This document shows, one piece after another, positions 53,084 to 62,405 of a DNA stretch of 64,000 nucleotides. Within the stretch, counting starts at the first letter, position 1, and each line of letters starts with the position of its first letter. Below the pieces are notes generated by a model, which worked only from the letters and a program-made list of their open reading frames with translations, had not been told where the DNA came from and did not search any database. A program made the position numbers and the translations under genes. The DNA comes from Aquimarina sp. ERC-38 (GTDB lineage: Bacteria > Bacteroidota > Bacteroidia > Flavobacteriales > Flavobacteriaceae), in assembly GCF_026222555.1 (NCBI RefSeq), contig NZ_CP098511.1, positions 1,035,501 to 1,099,500 on the forward strand. The letters run 5' to 3'.

Positions 53084-54085
53084 TTAAATAAATATTTCTG
53101 AATACATGTTGTCTTCTTCTATTCTTATATTCTCTTTCCCGGGATTAAGAAGAAAAACGTCTTTTAATCTTGGATCTAAATCATTTGGTCTTAATTCTAC
53201 AAAGCCATTTTGAGTGAGTGGTTGTTCCTGTTTGGTAGTAAAGGCTTCATCTTCATTGATATCAATATACCTCCAAAATGTTTTTCTGTTTTCGAATCTA
53301 AGAGTAGGACCTGGCACCTCATCTGGTAGTCCTAGCAATGTTTCATTAGGGCCATTTGCAATCTCGACTGTAGTATCCACTAAAATATCATTATTGCCTC
53401 GACCATCTATCGCAAAACGAAAATATCCTATTAAACCATCGAGTTTTTGCGTTTCGATATACTCGTTTAAAAGCTCCACGTTTTGAGGTTCATTAATATC
53501 TTCTGGATTGATCAGGACTATATTCTCTAGACCCAAAGGATCTATAGGAGCAATTTCGTTTATAAGAATCTCATGCATAATCGACCTACTAGTTTCTGGT
53601 TGAAGCAAGAATCGTGTATGAACTTTGGTGTTTTTGAAGAAAATAGAAAGCGAATTGTTTTCACCATCCGGTCTTACGTTAGAAAAGTAAAAGAATCTGT
53701 TTTCTTCACTATCGGTATTGTTTGTATAATTTCTAAAATAGGTATCCTTAAATCTAAGTTTGAAGGTAAGCATCAAATCTTTTGTAGGTTGTATCTTAGA
53801 ACAAAAAACTTGTGCACTATCATTAGCCCTGGTATACTCATCAACATTTGCAAATAGCAAAAAACCTCTATTGGTTTGTCTAAAAACAATTTTATGATTT
53901 CTGAGATCTGATTGCGTTTTTAAAACGGGTGTAATTGTAAGATTATCCGAAATGTTATAATTAGCAAGTCTTACATTTTTCTGATCCTCTAATAAATCGT
54001 CAAATTTGGTAGTGCCATCATCGAGAAAATAATCATGATTAATCTTGACATCGATCAAAGGTTTGTATATTATCTTAAAACTCAT
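53084..54085 (-). CDS. eCIS protein of unknown function between terminator and sheath genes
   Basis: This 333-aa protein starts MSFKIIYKPLIDVKINHDYFLDDG and has no signal peptide. It is beta-rich in character (VFRQTNRGFLLFANV, LMLTFKLRFKDTYFRNY). I do not recognise a domain. It overlaps the DUF4255 gene by 1 bp and lies 28 bp before the sheath gene, so it is almost certainly produced with the particle. A cap or collar role is a possibility from position only. Confidence 0.7.
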   Translation of the reverse strand: MSFKIIYKPLIDVKINHDYFLDDGTTKFDDLLEDQKNVRLANYNISDNLTITPVLKTQSDLRNHKIVFRQTNRGFLLFANVDEYTRANDSAQVFCSKIQPTKDLMLTFKLRFKDTYFRNYTNNTDSEENRFFYFSNVRPDGENNSLSIFFKNTKVHTRFLLQPETSRSIMHEILINEIAPIDPLGLENIVLINPEDINEPQNVELLNEYIETQKLDGLIGYFRFAIDGRGNNDILVDTTVEIANGPNETLLGLPDEVPGPTLRFENRKTFWRYIDINEDEAFTTKQEQPLTQNGFVELRPNDLDPRLKDVFLLNPGKENIRIEEDNMYSEIFI

Positions 54086-54699
54086 TAATTCTTGTTTATT
54101 ATAGTATCTATTTGTGTGATCACCGATCCTTGTGCCTGTAGAATATCTCTTTCAATCTCGAGTAACCTTAATTTATAGATAACCGACGGGTAATGTTTAC
54201 CTCCTAATATACCCCACACATAACTAAGCTGCTCAAACGAAGGGGTATACAGCTCTGTGACGAACTTAAAATCCCCAATACCTTGCATATCTGCGTCCTC
54301 TCTATCGTAATTACTGTTAGCTTGTGTAAACACATTTTTGCCTTGAAAAAACTCAATGACTTTAGAAATACTTTTTAGTGATTCGGTATACCTATTATTA
54401 TTCGCACTAAACAAGAGATATAAATTAATGTTCACTTTGGGGTTTTTATAAGAGACAGTAGTGCCTTCTATTTTATAGTTCGGCACATTCTTTAGTGTAG
54501 GCTCTTCATCTATATTTATTAAGGTCAAAACAATATCGGGATCCTCATCATCATTATCTCCTGAAGAAATTGTAGCAATATTAGCTAGCGCAACTGGATT
54601 GTCATCTTCAAAATATGCATTTACTTCTTCCCTAATAATTTGTAACACCTGAAATATCATATCAAAAAAATTATACGGCATTTTTTTAGCCGAAAACAT
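54085..54699 (-). CDS. DUF4255 tail terminator protein (Afp16-like)
   Basis: This 204-aa protein (MPYNFFDMIFQVLQIIREEVNAYF) carries the DUF4255/Pvc16 pattern: NIATISSGD, YKNPKVNINLYLLFSANNNRYTESLKSISKVIEFFQGKNVFT, and YTPSFEQLSYVWGILGGKHYPSVIYKLRLLEIERD. The family caps the tube and sheath at the far end. As the first gene on the minus strand, it probably marks the operon start. Start choice is between 54699 and the Met six residues on. Confidence 0.88.
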   Translation of the reverse strand: MFSAKKMPYNFFDMIFQVLQIIREEVNAYFEDDNPVALANIATISSGDNDDEDPDIVLTLINIDEEPTLKNVPNYKIEGTTVSYKNPKVNINLYLLFSANNNRYTESLKSISKVIEFFQGKNVFTQANSNYDREDADMQGIGDFKFVTELYTPSFEQLSYVWGILGGKHYPSVIYKLRLLEIERDILQAQGSVITQIDTIINKN

Positions 54700-55112
54700 G
54701 CTAATGGCTCTACACTTTAAAATATAAAATGCAATACCGCGAACTATTTAACAAAACAATACTTGCCGCATAGACTTATGAAGAATGGTACATATAAGCC
54801 TTCATTAATAGAAATTAAATAGGAAAAGGTTTATCTCTAATTTAAATGAACCATAACGGTTAAAAAAGAAATAAAATTTTACTTTTTGAGGGGTAATCTG
54901 CTCAAATATACAAAAAAAAGTGAACCAAAGATGTTATCAAAAAATTAATTTTTCCCTTTATTGTTTTGCCATTTTAAAAGTAAAAAACACAAATTAAATA
55001 GTGTGATTCATTTTTTATCGTTCTATTGAACTTTTAAAAACCTTTTCTGTTTTACTGTTTTCGATATACATCGACTTCTATTGGTGTAGCTGTGGTTGGC
55101 TTTAGTTTACTA
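54700..55112. other. Gene-free upstream region of the eCIS operon
   Basis: An AT-rich 413-bp gap between the first eCIS gene and the IS1595 remnant. It should contain the main promoter of the eCIS block. I see one candidate -7 box (54903-54910) and no open frame worth reporting. Confidence 0.5.
54903..54910 (-). promoter_or_regulatory. Candidate -7 box (TATATTTG, minus strand) of the eCIS operon
   Basis: It reads CAAATATA on the plus strand, 204 bp upstream of the DUF4255 start, which would leave a long leader. No properly spaced -33 TTG is visible, so this is weak. Confidence 0.25.
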
Positions 55113-56000
55113 TCACGTTGATAATAATTTCTTATACTTGGCTTCTATTATTAGATATTTATGTTGAGCCTTTATATCTTCTGTTACCTTATTGATAAAT
55201 GCATTTAGCTTGTCATTCCTATGCTTTAGTTTTTCCTTTATTCAATACCAGTTCAAGTATTGCCTTAAATATTTTGTGAATACACTCCAAAAAGTGTTAT
55301 TTATCCATTTCTTAACCTTATTGTGTGTTGAGTTGACATGCTGGATGTGGTATATGTTATCTTTAACACGTGGTTTTATAATGCCTTTTAAAGTGTGGTG
55401 TTCAAGGTTGTTATCAATAGCAAAGCCTTTATAACTTACATAGGCATCGCTACAGAGTATACTTGAACCTATGGCGTTTTCAATATCTATTTCCTTTATT
55501 CTTCACATTGTGGCTACACTAAGGCTTAATTAAGATTTTCTCTTTTGAGTTACAATAATAGCGACCTGATCCTTACTTATGCTTTTTGACTTAGACTTAC
55601 CGCCGCGTTTTCTAGGGGCTCTATCAGTAACAAAGCATCCTTTTTCAGAATTAAAGAAGAATGTCTCATCACTTTCCGTGATACCTGTAAAATCATCATC
55701 ATCGTCCTCTTTTAAAGCTGCTAAGATTTTATGACGCCAATCAAAGGCTGTTTTCTTATTAATTGACAAGGTTTCTTTTATCTTATTTAAGCTCTTTTCT
55801 TGGTGCATTAAAGCTAGGTAACCGTCTATCTTGTCTTTCTTTTGCAACCCTGCCATCCAAGTCCCTGTATACTCAGTAAAACTTCGATTACAAGATTTAC
55901 ATTTATAACGTTGAGAACCCTTATCGATGCCAAACTTATCATACTTCTTGTGATTACAGTCGGGGGCAATAACCTAATTTATTGTCCGACAAATAACGCC
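55113..56000 (-). pseudogene. Degraded IS1595-family transposase
   Basis: Reading the minus strand from about 56000, one can follow CPRC-type zinc-ribbon residues, then KYDKFGIDKGSQRYKCKSCNRSFTEYTGT, MAGLQKKDKIDGYLALMH, a helix-turn-helix, ESDETFFFNSEKG (the first DDE aspartate/glutamate region) and RGGKSKSKSISKDQVAIIV. The frame is broken near the zinc-ribbon, after VTQKRKS, and again near YLNWY*IKEKLKHRNDKLN. The remaining part includes GSSILCSDAYVSYKGFA and HHTLKGIIKPRVKDNIYHIQHVNS. No transposase is produced. Confidence 0.8.
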
Positions 56001-56099
56001 TAGACTCTTAGCTTTTGGGAATATATAAATTGGTAGTTGATAGTTGTTCTAAAGCTTGTTGTAATACGATTTACGAGATAATATTTCGTATATTTAGAT

Positions 56100-56609
56100 A
56101 TGGGAAAACACATATCATTTGAAGTATTAGAGACTTCTTCACAACTACGTTCTATGATTGGTAAAGCATCACATTCTAAGAATGTTTTGCGGTTACAATC
56201 CTTGCTTTATATAAAAGAAAAGACTTTTAAAAAGCAATCTGATTTAGCAAAGCATTTGGGTTACAATGTCCGTACAATGGAGTTGTGGTTAAAAACATAT
56301 AAAGAAGAAGGTATTGAAGCTATGTTAATTGGTTCAAAGCCTAGGAAGGCTAAAGAGCGTAAAGTTACCAAAGCTGTTCACACTGGTTTATCCAAAAGGT
56401 TGAATGATAGCTATCAAGGTTTTGAGAGTTACGTTCAGGCAGTAAATTGGGTCAAGGAGCAATACGGAATTAGCTACCCATACAATACCCTACGTGAATA
56501 TATGATTGATGTTTTTGGTTCTAAGATCAAACAACCAAGAAAATCCCATATTAAAAAGGATCCAGAAGCTCAGGCTGATTTTTTAAAACTTACCAAATCT
56601 AATTTCTGA
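56100..56609 (+). CDS. IS630-type transposase, orfA (copy 1)
   Basis: This 169-aa N-terminal part has helix-turn-helix DNA-binding segments (KQSDLAKHLGYNVRTMELWLKTYKEEGIEAM; SYVQAVNWVKEQYGISYPYNTLREYMIDVFG). The frame ends just after KLTKSNF; the catalytic orfB lies in the +1 frame from 56587. The protein is identical to orfA of copy 2 although the DNA differs at several third codon positions. Confidence 0.85.
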   Translation: MGKHISFEVLETSSQLRSMIGKASHSKNVLRLQSLLYIKEKTFKKQSDLAKHLGYNVRTMELWLKTYKEEGIEAMLIGSKPRKAKERKVTKAVHTGLSKRLNDSYQGFESYVQAVNWVKEQYGISYPYNTLREYMIDVFGSKIKQPRKSHIKKDPEAQADFLKLTKSNF

Positions 56610-56629
56610 ATTAAGATTAAGTCTAAATA

Positions 56630-58201
56630 GGGTCTGCTGAAAAACTCAGCCTTCATTGATTTTCAAGTTTATGATCGAATTGGTTTGGTTTTGAATAAAG
56701 TTTTCACTGAATAAGATTGCTTTTATCCAATAGAGTGCCACCTCAGCCAAATGGACTAAGTTGAGCACTAATATGATACTTGCAATCCAAGACTCACTGG
56801 TGTTTTCAAGCCTTGCCCTTATACGGTTTAAACCATATGCTGTCTTTGCTTGACCAAACTTTCCTTCAATTGGATTGCGTTCCCCAAGGCTTACTTGATT
56901 TGACAAAGCCTTTTTGGAGGGCCTTCCAAGGGGTTTGGCCCTGAGATTGATACCTTTTTCTTTTAGGTACTTACGGTTCTCTCGGGTACCATATATTTTG
57001 TCAACCAAAACGTTCTTTGGATAATGACCAAACCGCTTTCGGTACTTCTCCACACAATCTTTCAATCTGGTACCCTCATTGTAGGCTTCCCAACTAGTAT
57101 CATCCAAAAATGAAAAACCATCTACCAGTGCCATGTTTATCTTGGCACCAAACTCCACTTTTGCATTTGTTTTCCCACGCACTATGGGACGAACATGAGG
57201 TTGGTGAATGCTCACAATCCTATGGTCTACACTTTTGGTTTTAGTATCGTACATCAACTTTTGTTGCCTGTAGAGTTCCTGGATGACCAGCCAATATTTA
57301 TACTCTTGCCTATCGAAAGGGATCCGGTCAAGGGTATCCAAAATACCTTCGATGGAACGTATATTCCTATGGAGATACTTTAATTGCTTCCCTATAGCAG
57401 ACCGTATCTCTTTATGTGTTTTTCTTTTCTTTTGCGCTGTCTTTAGATATTCTTTCCTTGCTTTTTCCCTGTAGTTCCTCGGTTTAGTCTCTAAAGGGGA
57501 AAGTTTATAGGCAATATCCAACAACGATTCGGATTTCTCGCGCGCATCATTGAGCAAATTTAGATCTGTAGGATATGCTATATCTTGTGGACAAACTGTT
57601 GCATCAACGATCAAAGTCCCTTTGTGAGGTGGGTCTTCACCATCATCCCTTGCATCATTTGATCCTTTTTCTCTAATTTGTTCTGCTTCTCGTTTTATTT
57701 GTAAAATTCGCTGGTTAATAGCATTAATCTGTTCCAGGCCAAGACGCTTGCGGAACTCTACGAAAAGAGAAGGGTCGAACGCAGGTGCATCACTAAATGA
57801 AGAATAGCCTAGAAATACTGCATATAGATGTTCTCAGAAATCTGGTCAACCGTCTCCCTATCATCTAAATTGCATAAATGTTTGATGATGATTGACCCCA
57901 AAACAACTCTTGGGCTTAAATCAGGACGGCCTGTCGATTTTTCCGGAAAATGTTTGCGATAAATGGAACACAGTTCATCCCAAGGAAGTAGCTTAGCCAA
58001 ACGAACCCAACGGTTAGCAGGGTTCAATTCTCTCTCAAAAGGACTCTCAAAACCTTCTAAAACCAACTGGTTTTGACTTACATATTTGGGAGTAGGTGCA
58101 CGCTTTTTTGAATGTTTTGTCATAATAACCTTGCACTTGATTGCCTAAATATAACTATAATGCCTTATAAAACAATAGATAAATAGTTTCTCAGCAGACC
58201 C
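56630..58201 (-). mobile_element. IS5-like element (1572 bp) inserted into IS630 copy 1
   Basis: Ends GGGTCTGCTGAAAAACT and, as reverse complement, GGGTCTGCTGAGAAACT form terminal inverted repeats. TAAATA occurs directly before (56624-56629) and after (58202-58207); the uninterrupted copy 2 has it once. The transposase gene is on the minus strand and frameshifted. Confidence 0.88.
56646..58123 (-). pseudogene. IS5-like transposase with one-base frameshift
   Basis: The N-terminal part from 58123 (MTKHSKKRAPTPKYV..., DUF772-type, SPRVVLGSIIIKHLCNLDDRETVDQIS) runs into a stop at MQYF. One base earlier in frame the protein continues LGYSSFSDAPAFDPSLF, then LIVDATVCPQDIAYPTDL (first Asp of DDE), HQPHVRPIVRGKTNAKVEFGAK and RNPIEGKFGQAKTAYGL. 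A single T appears missing near 57810. Unless frameshifting restores it, the transposase is inactive. Confidence 0.8.
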
Positions 58202-58638
58202 TAAATAAAGATATCTACGGTTCTATAAACCTTTACTTTCAAGATGAAGCCCGTTTTGGCTTAAAAACCCAGGTAGGTACAGTTATTACAGCTAAGTCTG
58301 TTGCCCCTAAAGTTAAGTTTCAATATAAATTTAAAAACACCTACCTCTATGGTGCGTACTCCCCAATAAATGGGGACAGTATAGTCTTAGAGGTAGAAAA
58401 TGTGAACAAAGAAATTTTCCATAACTATTTAAAGCAACTATCAGAGCATAAACCTTGTGAGTTAAAGATAGTAGTAATAGATAATGCAGGGTTTCATTCA
58501 ACAAAAGATATGCTAATACCTAATAATATCAAACTCCTTAGGATACCACCATATACCCCTGAATTAAACCCTTGTGAGCAAGTCTGGGCTTATCTTAGAT
58601 TCAACACATAAATGCAACAGTTTATCTGTTGATAAAAA

Positions 58639-58684
58639 GCCCCCACCATAGTTTTAGCCCTAGGGCTAAAACTATGGTGGGGGC
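58639..58684. repeat. 46-bp perfect palindrome inside the IS30-like element
   Basis: A perfect palindrome centred on CCCT|AGGG lies between the left end of the element and its transposase start. Both 23-bp arms (GCCCCCACCATAG... and its complement) match without error. Confidence 0.9.
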
Positions 58685-58708
58685 GGCGAAAAATCTCATA
58701 CCTTTGGG

Positions 58709-59707
58709 TTGGAAAACTTAAAGAATATGGAACATTTAACGCTGGAGGAAAGGTACAAAATATCAGCGCTTTTAGAACTTAAAACCCCTAAAAAGGAAAT
58801 AGCAGAACAGTTGGGTCGGGATCGCTCTACTATATATAGGGAAGTAGGACGCAATGCTGATCACCGAAGTGGGAAGTACAATGCTGAGCTAGCCCAAAGA
58901 AAAGCCCAAAAACGCCATAAGGATAAAACAAAGCATAAGGTTTTTACCCCTTCCATGGAGAAGCTTGTTTGTGATGGGCTTCAAGACCACCTTAGCCCGG
59001 AACAGATCAAAGGAAGGGCTATGCTAGAGGGGACCCCTTGTGTATCGCATGAACGTATTTACCAGTTTATATGGCAGGATAAGAAAGCAGGCGGGAGAAC
59101 ATACCTTTGTTTGCGTAATAAGGGAAGGAAGTACCAGAAAAGAGGCGGTAAGCAAGCAGGTAGGGGGTGCATCCCTAATAGAAGGGACATAACAGAACGC
59201 CCCCGGGTAGTAGACAAAAAAGAAAGGATAGGTGACCTTGAGATTGACCTGGTGATAGGTAAAGACCATAGAGGTGCCCTTGTCACTATAAACGATAGGG
59301 CTACAGGGATGCTAAGGATGGGACATATAGAAAACAAATCAGCCCGGGAAGTCCAGGTGAAAACGGAAGAACTACTGGAAGATTGGAAGCCCTTTATTAA
59401 AACTATTACCAGTGACAACGGGAAGGAGTTTGCAAACCATCAGGAAATAGCAGAGGAGCTTGACATTGATTTCTACTTTGCAAAACCCTACCATAGCTGG
59501 CAAAGGGGTGCCAATGAAAACCTCAACGGGCTGATAAGGCAGTATTTCCCAAAAGGTAGTAGCTTTGCAGAGATAACTAAGGAAGCGGTAGAGAAAGTAG
59601 AAAACATTTTAAACAATAGGCCTAGGAAAAGGTTCGGGTATAAAACACCCAATGAGGTATACGCAACTTTTATCAACAAAACCCAAACTGTTGCATTTAT
59701 AACTTGA
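58709..59707 (+). CDS. IS30-family transposase
   Basis: This 332-aa protein has an N-terminal helix-turn-helix (LTLEERYKISALLELKTPKKEIAEQLGRDRSTIYREV) and an IS30 DDE catalytic core: IGDLEIDLVIG (first D), TITSDNGKEFANH (second D) and WQRGANENLNGLIRQYFPKG (E). The frame is intact and the normal length for the family. An alternative ATG at 58727 gives MEHLTLEERYKI, a more usual start. Confidence 0.92.
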   Translation: MENLKNMEHLTLEERYKISALLELKTPKKEIAEQLGRDRSTIYREVGRNADHRSGKYNAELAQRKAQKRHKDKTKHKVFTPSMEKLVCDGLQDHLSPEQIKGRAMLEGTPCVSHERIYQFIWQDKKAGGRTYLCLRNKGRKYQKRGGKQAGRGCIPNRRDITERPRVVDKKERIGDLEIDLVIGKDHRGALVTINDRATGMLRMGHIENKSAREVQVKTEELLEDWKPFIKTITSDNGKEFANHQEIAEELDIDFYFAKPYHSWQRGANENLNGLIRQYFPKGSSFAEITKEAVEKVENILNNRPRKRFGYKTPNEVYATFINKTQTVAFIT

Positions 59708-59980
59708 ATGTAGGTATATAAAAAAGAGGTTTAAAAATAAAACGTATAGAAATTTAGAAGACCTAAAAGATTGGTTGAAGCAATTCGTTGAAAGTATGAG
59801 CCAAGAAACAATAAAATCTATTGTTGGGAACCATCACTATTTAAATGCCTTTTATGCGAAATAAATAACCGTAAATCGTATAACTCCAATATCTCTAAAG
59901 ATGTAAGTGACGGCAAACCGTTCTTTATTACTAATATATTCATAATACGATTTACGAGATAATATTTCGTATATTTAGAT

Positions 59981-60490
59981 ATGGGAAAACACATATCATT
60001 TGAAGTATTAGAGACTTCTTCACAACTACGTTCTATGATTGGTAAAGCATCACATTCTAAGAATGTTTTGCGGTTACAATCCTTGCTTTATATAAAAGAA
60101 AAGACTTTTAAAAAGCAATCTGATTTAGCAAAGCATTTGGGTTATAATGTCCGTACAATGGAGTTGTGGTTAAAAACATACAAAGAAGAAGGTATTGAAG
60201 CTATGTTAATTGGTTCAAAGCCTAGGAAGGCTAAAGAGCGTAAAGTGACCAAAGCTGTTCACACTGGTTTATCCAAAAGGTTGAATGATAGCTATCAAGG
60301 TTTTGAGAGTTACGTTCAGGCAGTAAATTGGGTCAAAGAGCAATACGGGATTAGCTACCCATACAATACCCTACGTGAATATATGATTGATGTTTTTGGT
60401 TCTAAAATCAAACAACCAAGAAAATCCCATATTAAGAAGGATCCGGAAGCTCAGGCTGATTTTTTAAAACTTACCAAATCTAATTTCTGA
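59981..60490 (+). CDS. IS630-type transposase, orfA (copy 2)
   Basis: Protein identical to orfA of copy 1 (169 aa, helix-turn-helix part of the transposase), but with about eight third-position base differences. It ends KLTKSNF; orfB follows in the +1 frame. Confidence 0.85.
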   Translation: MGKHISFEVLETSSQLRSMIGKASHSKNVLRLQSLLYIKEKTFKKQSDLAKHLGYNVRTMELWLKTYKEEGIEAMLIGSKPRKAKERKVTKAVHTGLSKRLNDSYQGFESYVQAVNWVKEQYGISYPYNTLREYMIDVFGSKIKQPRKSHIKKDPEAQADFLKLTKSNF

Positions 60491-61042
60491 ATTAAGATTA
60501 AGTCTAAATAAAGATATCTACGGTTCTATAAACCTTTACTTTCAAGATGAAGCTCGTTTTGGCTTAAAAACCCAGGTAGGTACAGTTATTACAGCTAAGT
60601 CTGTTGCCCCTAAAGTTAAGTTTCAACATAAATTTAAAAACACCTACCTCTATGGTGCGTACTCCCCAATAAATGGGACAGTATAGTCTTAGAGGTAGAA
60701 AATGTGAACAAAGAAATTTTCCATAACTATTTAAAGCAACTATCAGAGCATAAACCTTGTGAGTTAAAGATAGTAGTAATAGATAATGCAGGGTTTCATT
60801 CAACAAAAGATATGCTAATACCTGATAATATCAAACTCCTTAGGATACCACCATATACCCCTGAATTAAACCCTTGTGAGCAAGTCTGGGCTTATATCAA
60901 AAAGAGGTTTAAAAATAAAACGTATAAAAATTTAGAAGACCTAAAAGATTGGCTGAAGCAATTCGTTGATAGTATGAGCCAAGAAACAATAAAATCTATT
61001 GTTGGGAACCATCACTACTTAAACGCCTTTTATGCGAAATAA
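60468..61042 (+). pseudogene. IS630-type transposase orfB (copy 2) with one-base deletion
   Basis: It has the same DDE regions as copy 1 (DEARFGLKTQVGTV, VVIDNAGFHS, NPCEQVWAYIKKRF), but loss of one G in the NGD... segment (AAATGGGACAGT against AAATGGGGACAGT) puts a stop directly after it. The part from 60704 (MNKEIFHNYLKQ) to the end remains open. Confidence 0.8.
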
Positions 61043-61058
61043 ATAACCGTATATCGTA

Positions 61059-62310
61059 TAATATAAAAGATGCATATAATAGCTGAATCAAACTAGAGCC
61101 CTGGGGTTGTATAAAGCTTTAATAATGAAGTGGTTGAAACCTCTTGTGTTGTGAAGGAAATATTTTTTCCCATTAATCCTAAATTTACCCTATTTCTAAG
61201 ATGATAAAACAGAATAAGTAAGATGTAAGTGGTCTTATAGGGACGATATACAAGTTTATCAGCAAAAGCTTAATAGTTAGGAAAATATACCATTTAAAGT
61301 TTGCATTGTTATGCCACGAAAGATGTAAGTCTATAAAGCTCTTAATATTACCAAATATGCCCCTAAACATATTCAATACAATTTAACAAATTCATATATT
61401 GATATACTGAGATTAAAAGGTTTTAAAAAGAACCTGCTCCCAAATCATGCTCTACAAAACATTAATTTTCGTAATTATCTGTTATTTATCTATTTACATA
61501 AAAACCTTCAGGATAGCACAAAACCAGATAAAATAAAAACAAAAAAATATTAGCTTCAAATAACTCTAAAATAAATTTTAAACAATTGATTTTCAATATT
61601 TTAAAATAAAATTAACTACGAATAATTACAAAAAAGCGATCCCCGGGTTAACTACTCCCAGGGATCTAAATTGAAACTTAATTATAATATTTAACACAAA
61701 CTCAACTTATACATAATTATGAACGTTTCAATTGTTCTATTATCATATTTTTGCAAGGCAAATATAAATCCTATAATTTTAAATCTACCTATACTTTAGA
61801 TTTCTGTTCTCATTTTTGCCATAATCCTAAAATACGTAGGTAAAAACTATCATATTCTAGTCAAAGACTGGTCATTTTGTATTAATATAAACGATACTTA
61901 TTAAAAATTGTTACACAATTCTCAATATAAATTTAAATTACAAAATTAATTATTAACAGCGCTATGGTTATCTAATAATAACCACCCGGTATTACTACTA
62001 ATTCCTGATTCAAATATAGTTAATAAATTATTTAAAAAAGGGAAAAAACCCAGAAATTTAATGCGGTAATTCGATAAAAGGTGATTTTTATCGTTTTTTA
62101 ACCTCTTTTAACAGTAGTTTAATAAGTGCAATAGTGATATTACATCAAGTTCTATTAATTTATCTTAAAAAAAGCGTTGATCGCTCGATGACAAGTCCTA
62201 TAATTGGGTTGAAATTATCTTTAAAATTCAGTTAATTTCTAATTTGATGAAATTATCGAATGCTAAACTTAACGTAATGCCAGTTCCCTACCCTTTTTAT
62301 ACATATATAG
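61059..62310. other. Gene-free AT-rich region of about 1.25 kb
   Basis: No reading frame here has the look of a gene. The only clear sequence feature is the right copy of the 31-bp repeat at 61630-61660. Confidence 0.6.
61630..61660 (+). repeat. 31-bp direct repeat, right copy
   Basis: Identical over 31 bp to 20436-20466. Here it is followed by GGGATC, which pairs with GATCCC inside the repeat (61638-61643 with 61661-61666) to give a small hairpin that the left copy lacks. Confidence 0.85.
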
Positions 62311-62347
62311 AATAAAATACCACCCCTAGAAAACCCAAAGGTGGTAT
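62311..62347 (-). terminator. Terminator after the lipoprotein gene
   Basis: The stem ATACCACC/GGTGGTAT (62317-62324 with 62340-62347) has a 15-nt loop and, in the minus direction, is followed by TTTATT. It lies about 60 bp after the stop codon of the minus-strand lipoprotein gene. Confidence 0.8.
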
Positions 62348-62405
62348 GGTTTAAGTTTAATTGTGAAACTATTTTATAAACTATTATAGTTTATAAACTT
62401 CGTTA

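Larger units (their letters stand above)
58594..59714 (+). mobile_element. IS30-like element (1121 bp) inserted into IS630 copy 1
   Basis: The inner part of both ends reads ATAAATGCAACAGTTT as an inverted repeat, and the outer parts CTTAGATTCAA and CCTACATTCAA also match. TAT is duplicated on both sides (58591-58593 and 59715-59717). The encoded transposase is intact, so this element could still be active. Confidence 0.88.
56587..59864 (+). pseudogene. IS630-type transposase orfB (copy 1), interrupted twice
   Basis: The DDE part of the transposase: a segment YGSINLYFQDEARFGLKTQVGTV (first D), VVIDNAGFHS (second D) and PPYTPELNPCEQVWAY (E). It is split at 56624 by the IS5-like element and at 58591 by the IS30-like element, so no full protein can be made. 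The final 147 nt follow the IS30-like insertion. Confidence 0.85.
56065..59880 (+). mobile_element. IS630-type element, copy 1, split by two later insertions
   Basis: Inverted ends TACGATTTACG (56065) and CGTAAATCGTA (59880). Removing the IS5-like element with its 6-bp duplication (1578 bp) and the IS30-like element with its 3-bp duplication (1124 bp) leaves 1114 bp, against 1113 bp for copy 2. It is therefore a complete copy that received two secondary insertions. Confidence 0.9.
59946..61058 (+). mobile_element. IS630-type element, copy 2 (1113 bp)
   Basis: Same orientation as copy 1 and separated from it by 65 bp (59881-59945). Ends TACGATTTACG and CGTATATCGTA. Lacks one G in the GGGG run at about 60675 compared with copy 1, which breaks the catalytic frame. 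Confidence 0.9.

Noticed and set aside
55192..55434. 80-codon frame on the plus strand opposite the IS1595 remnant
   Set aside because: The opposite strand gives recognisable transposase residues (DAYVSYKGFA and on), so this frame is its shadow.
61185..61376. 63-codon open frame on the minus strand in the gap after the IS cluster
   Set aside because: AT-rich with no recognisable pattern, no neighbour of the same strand and no promoter; likely chance.
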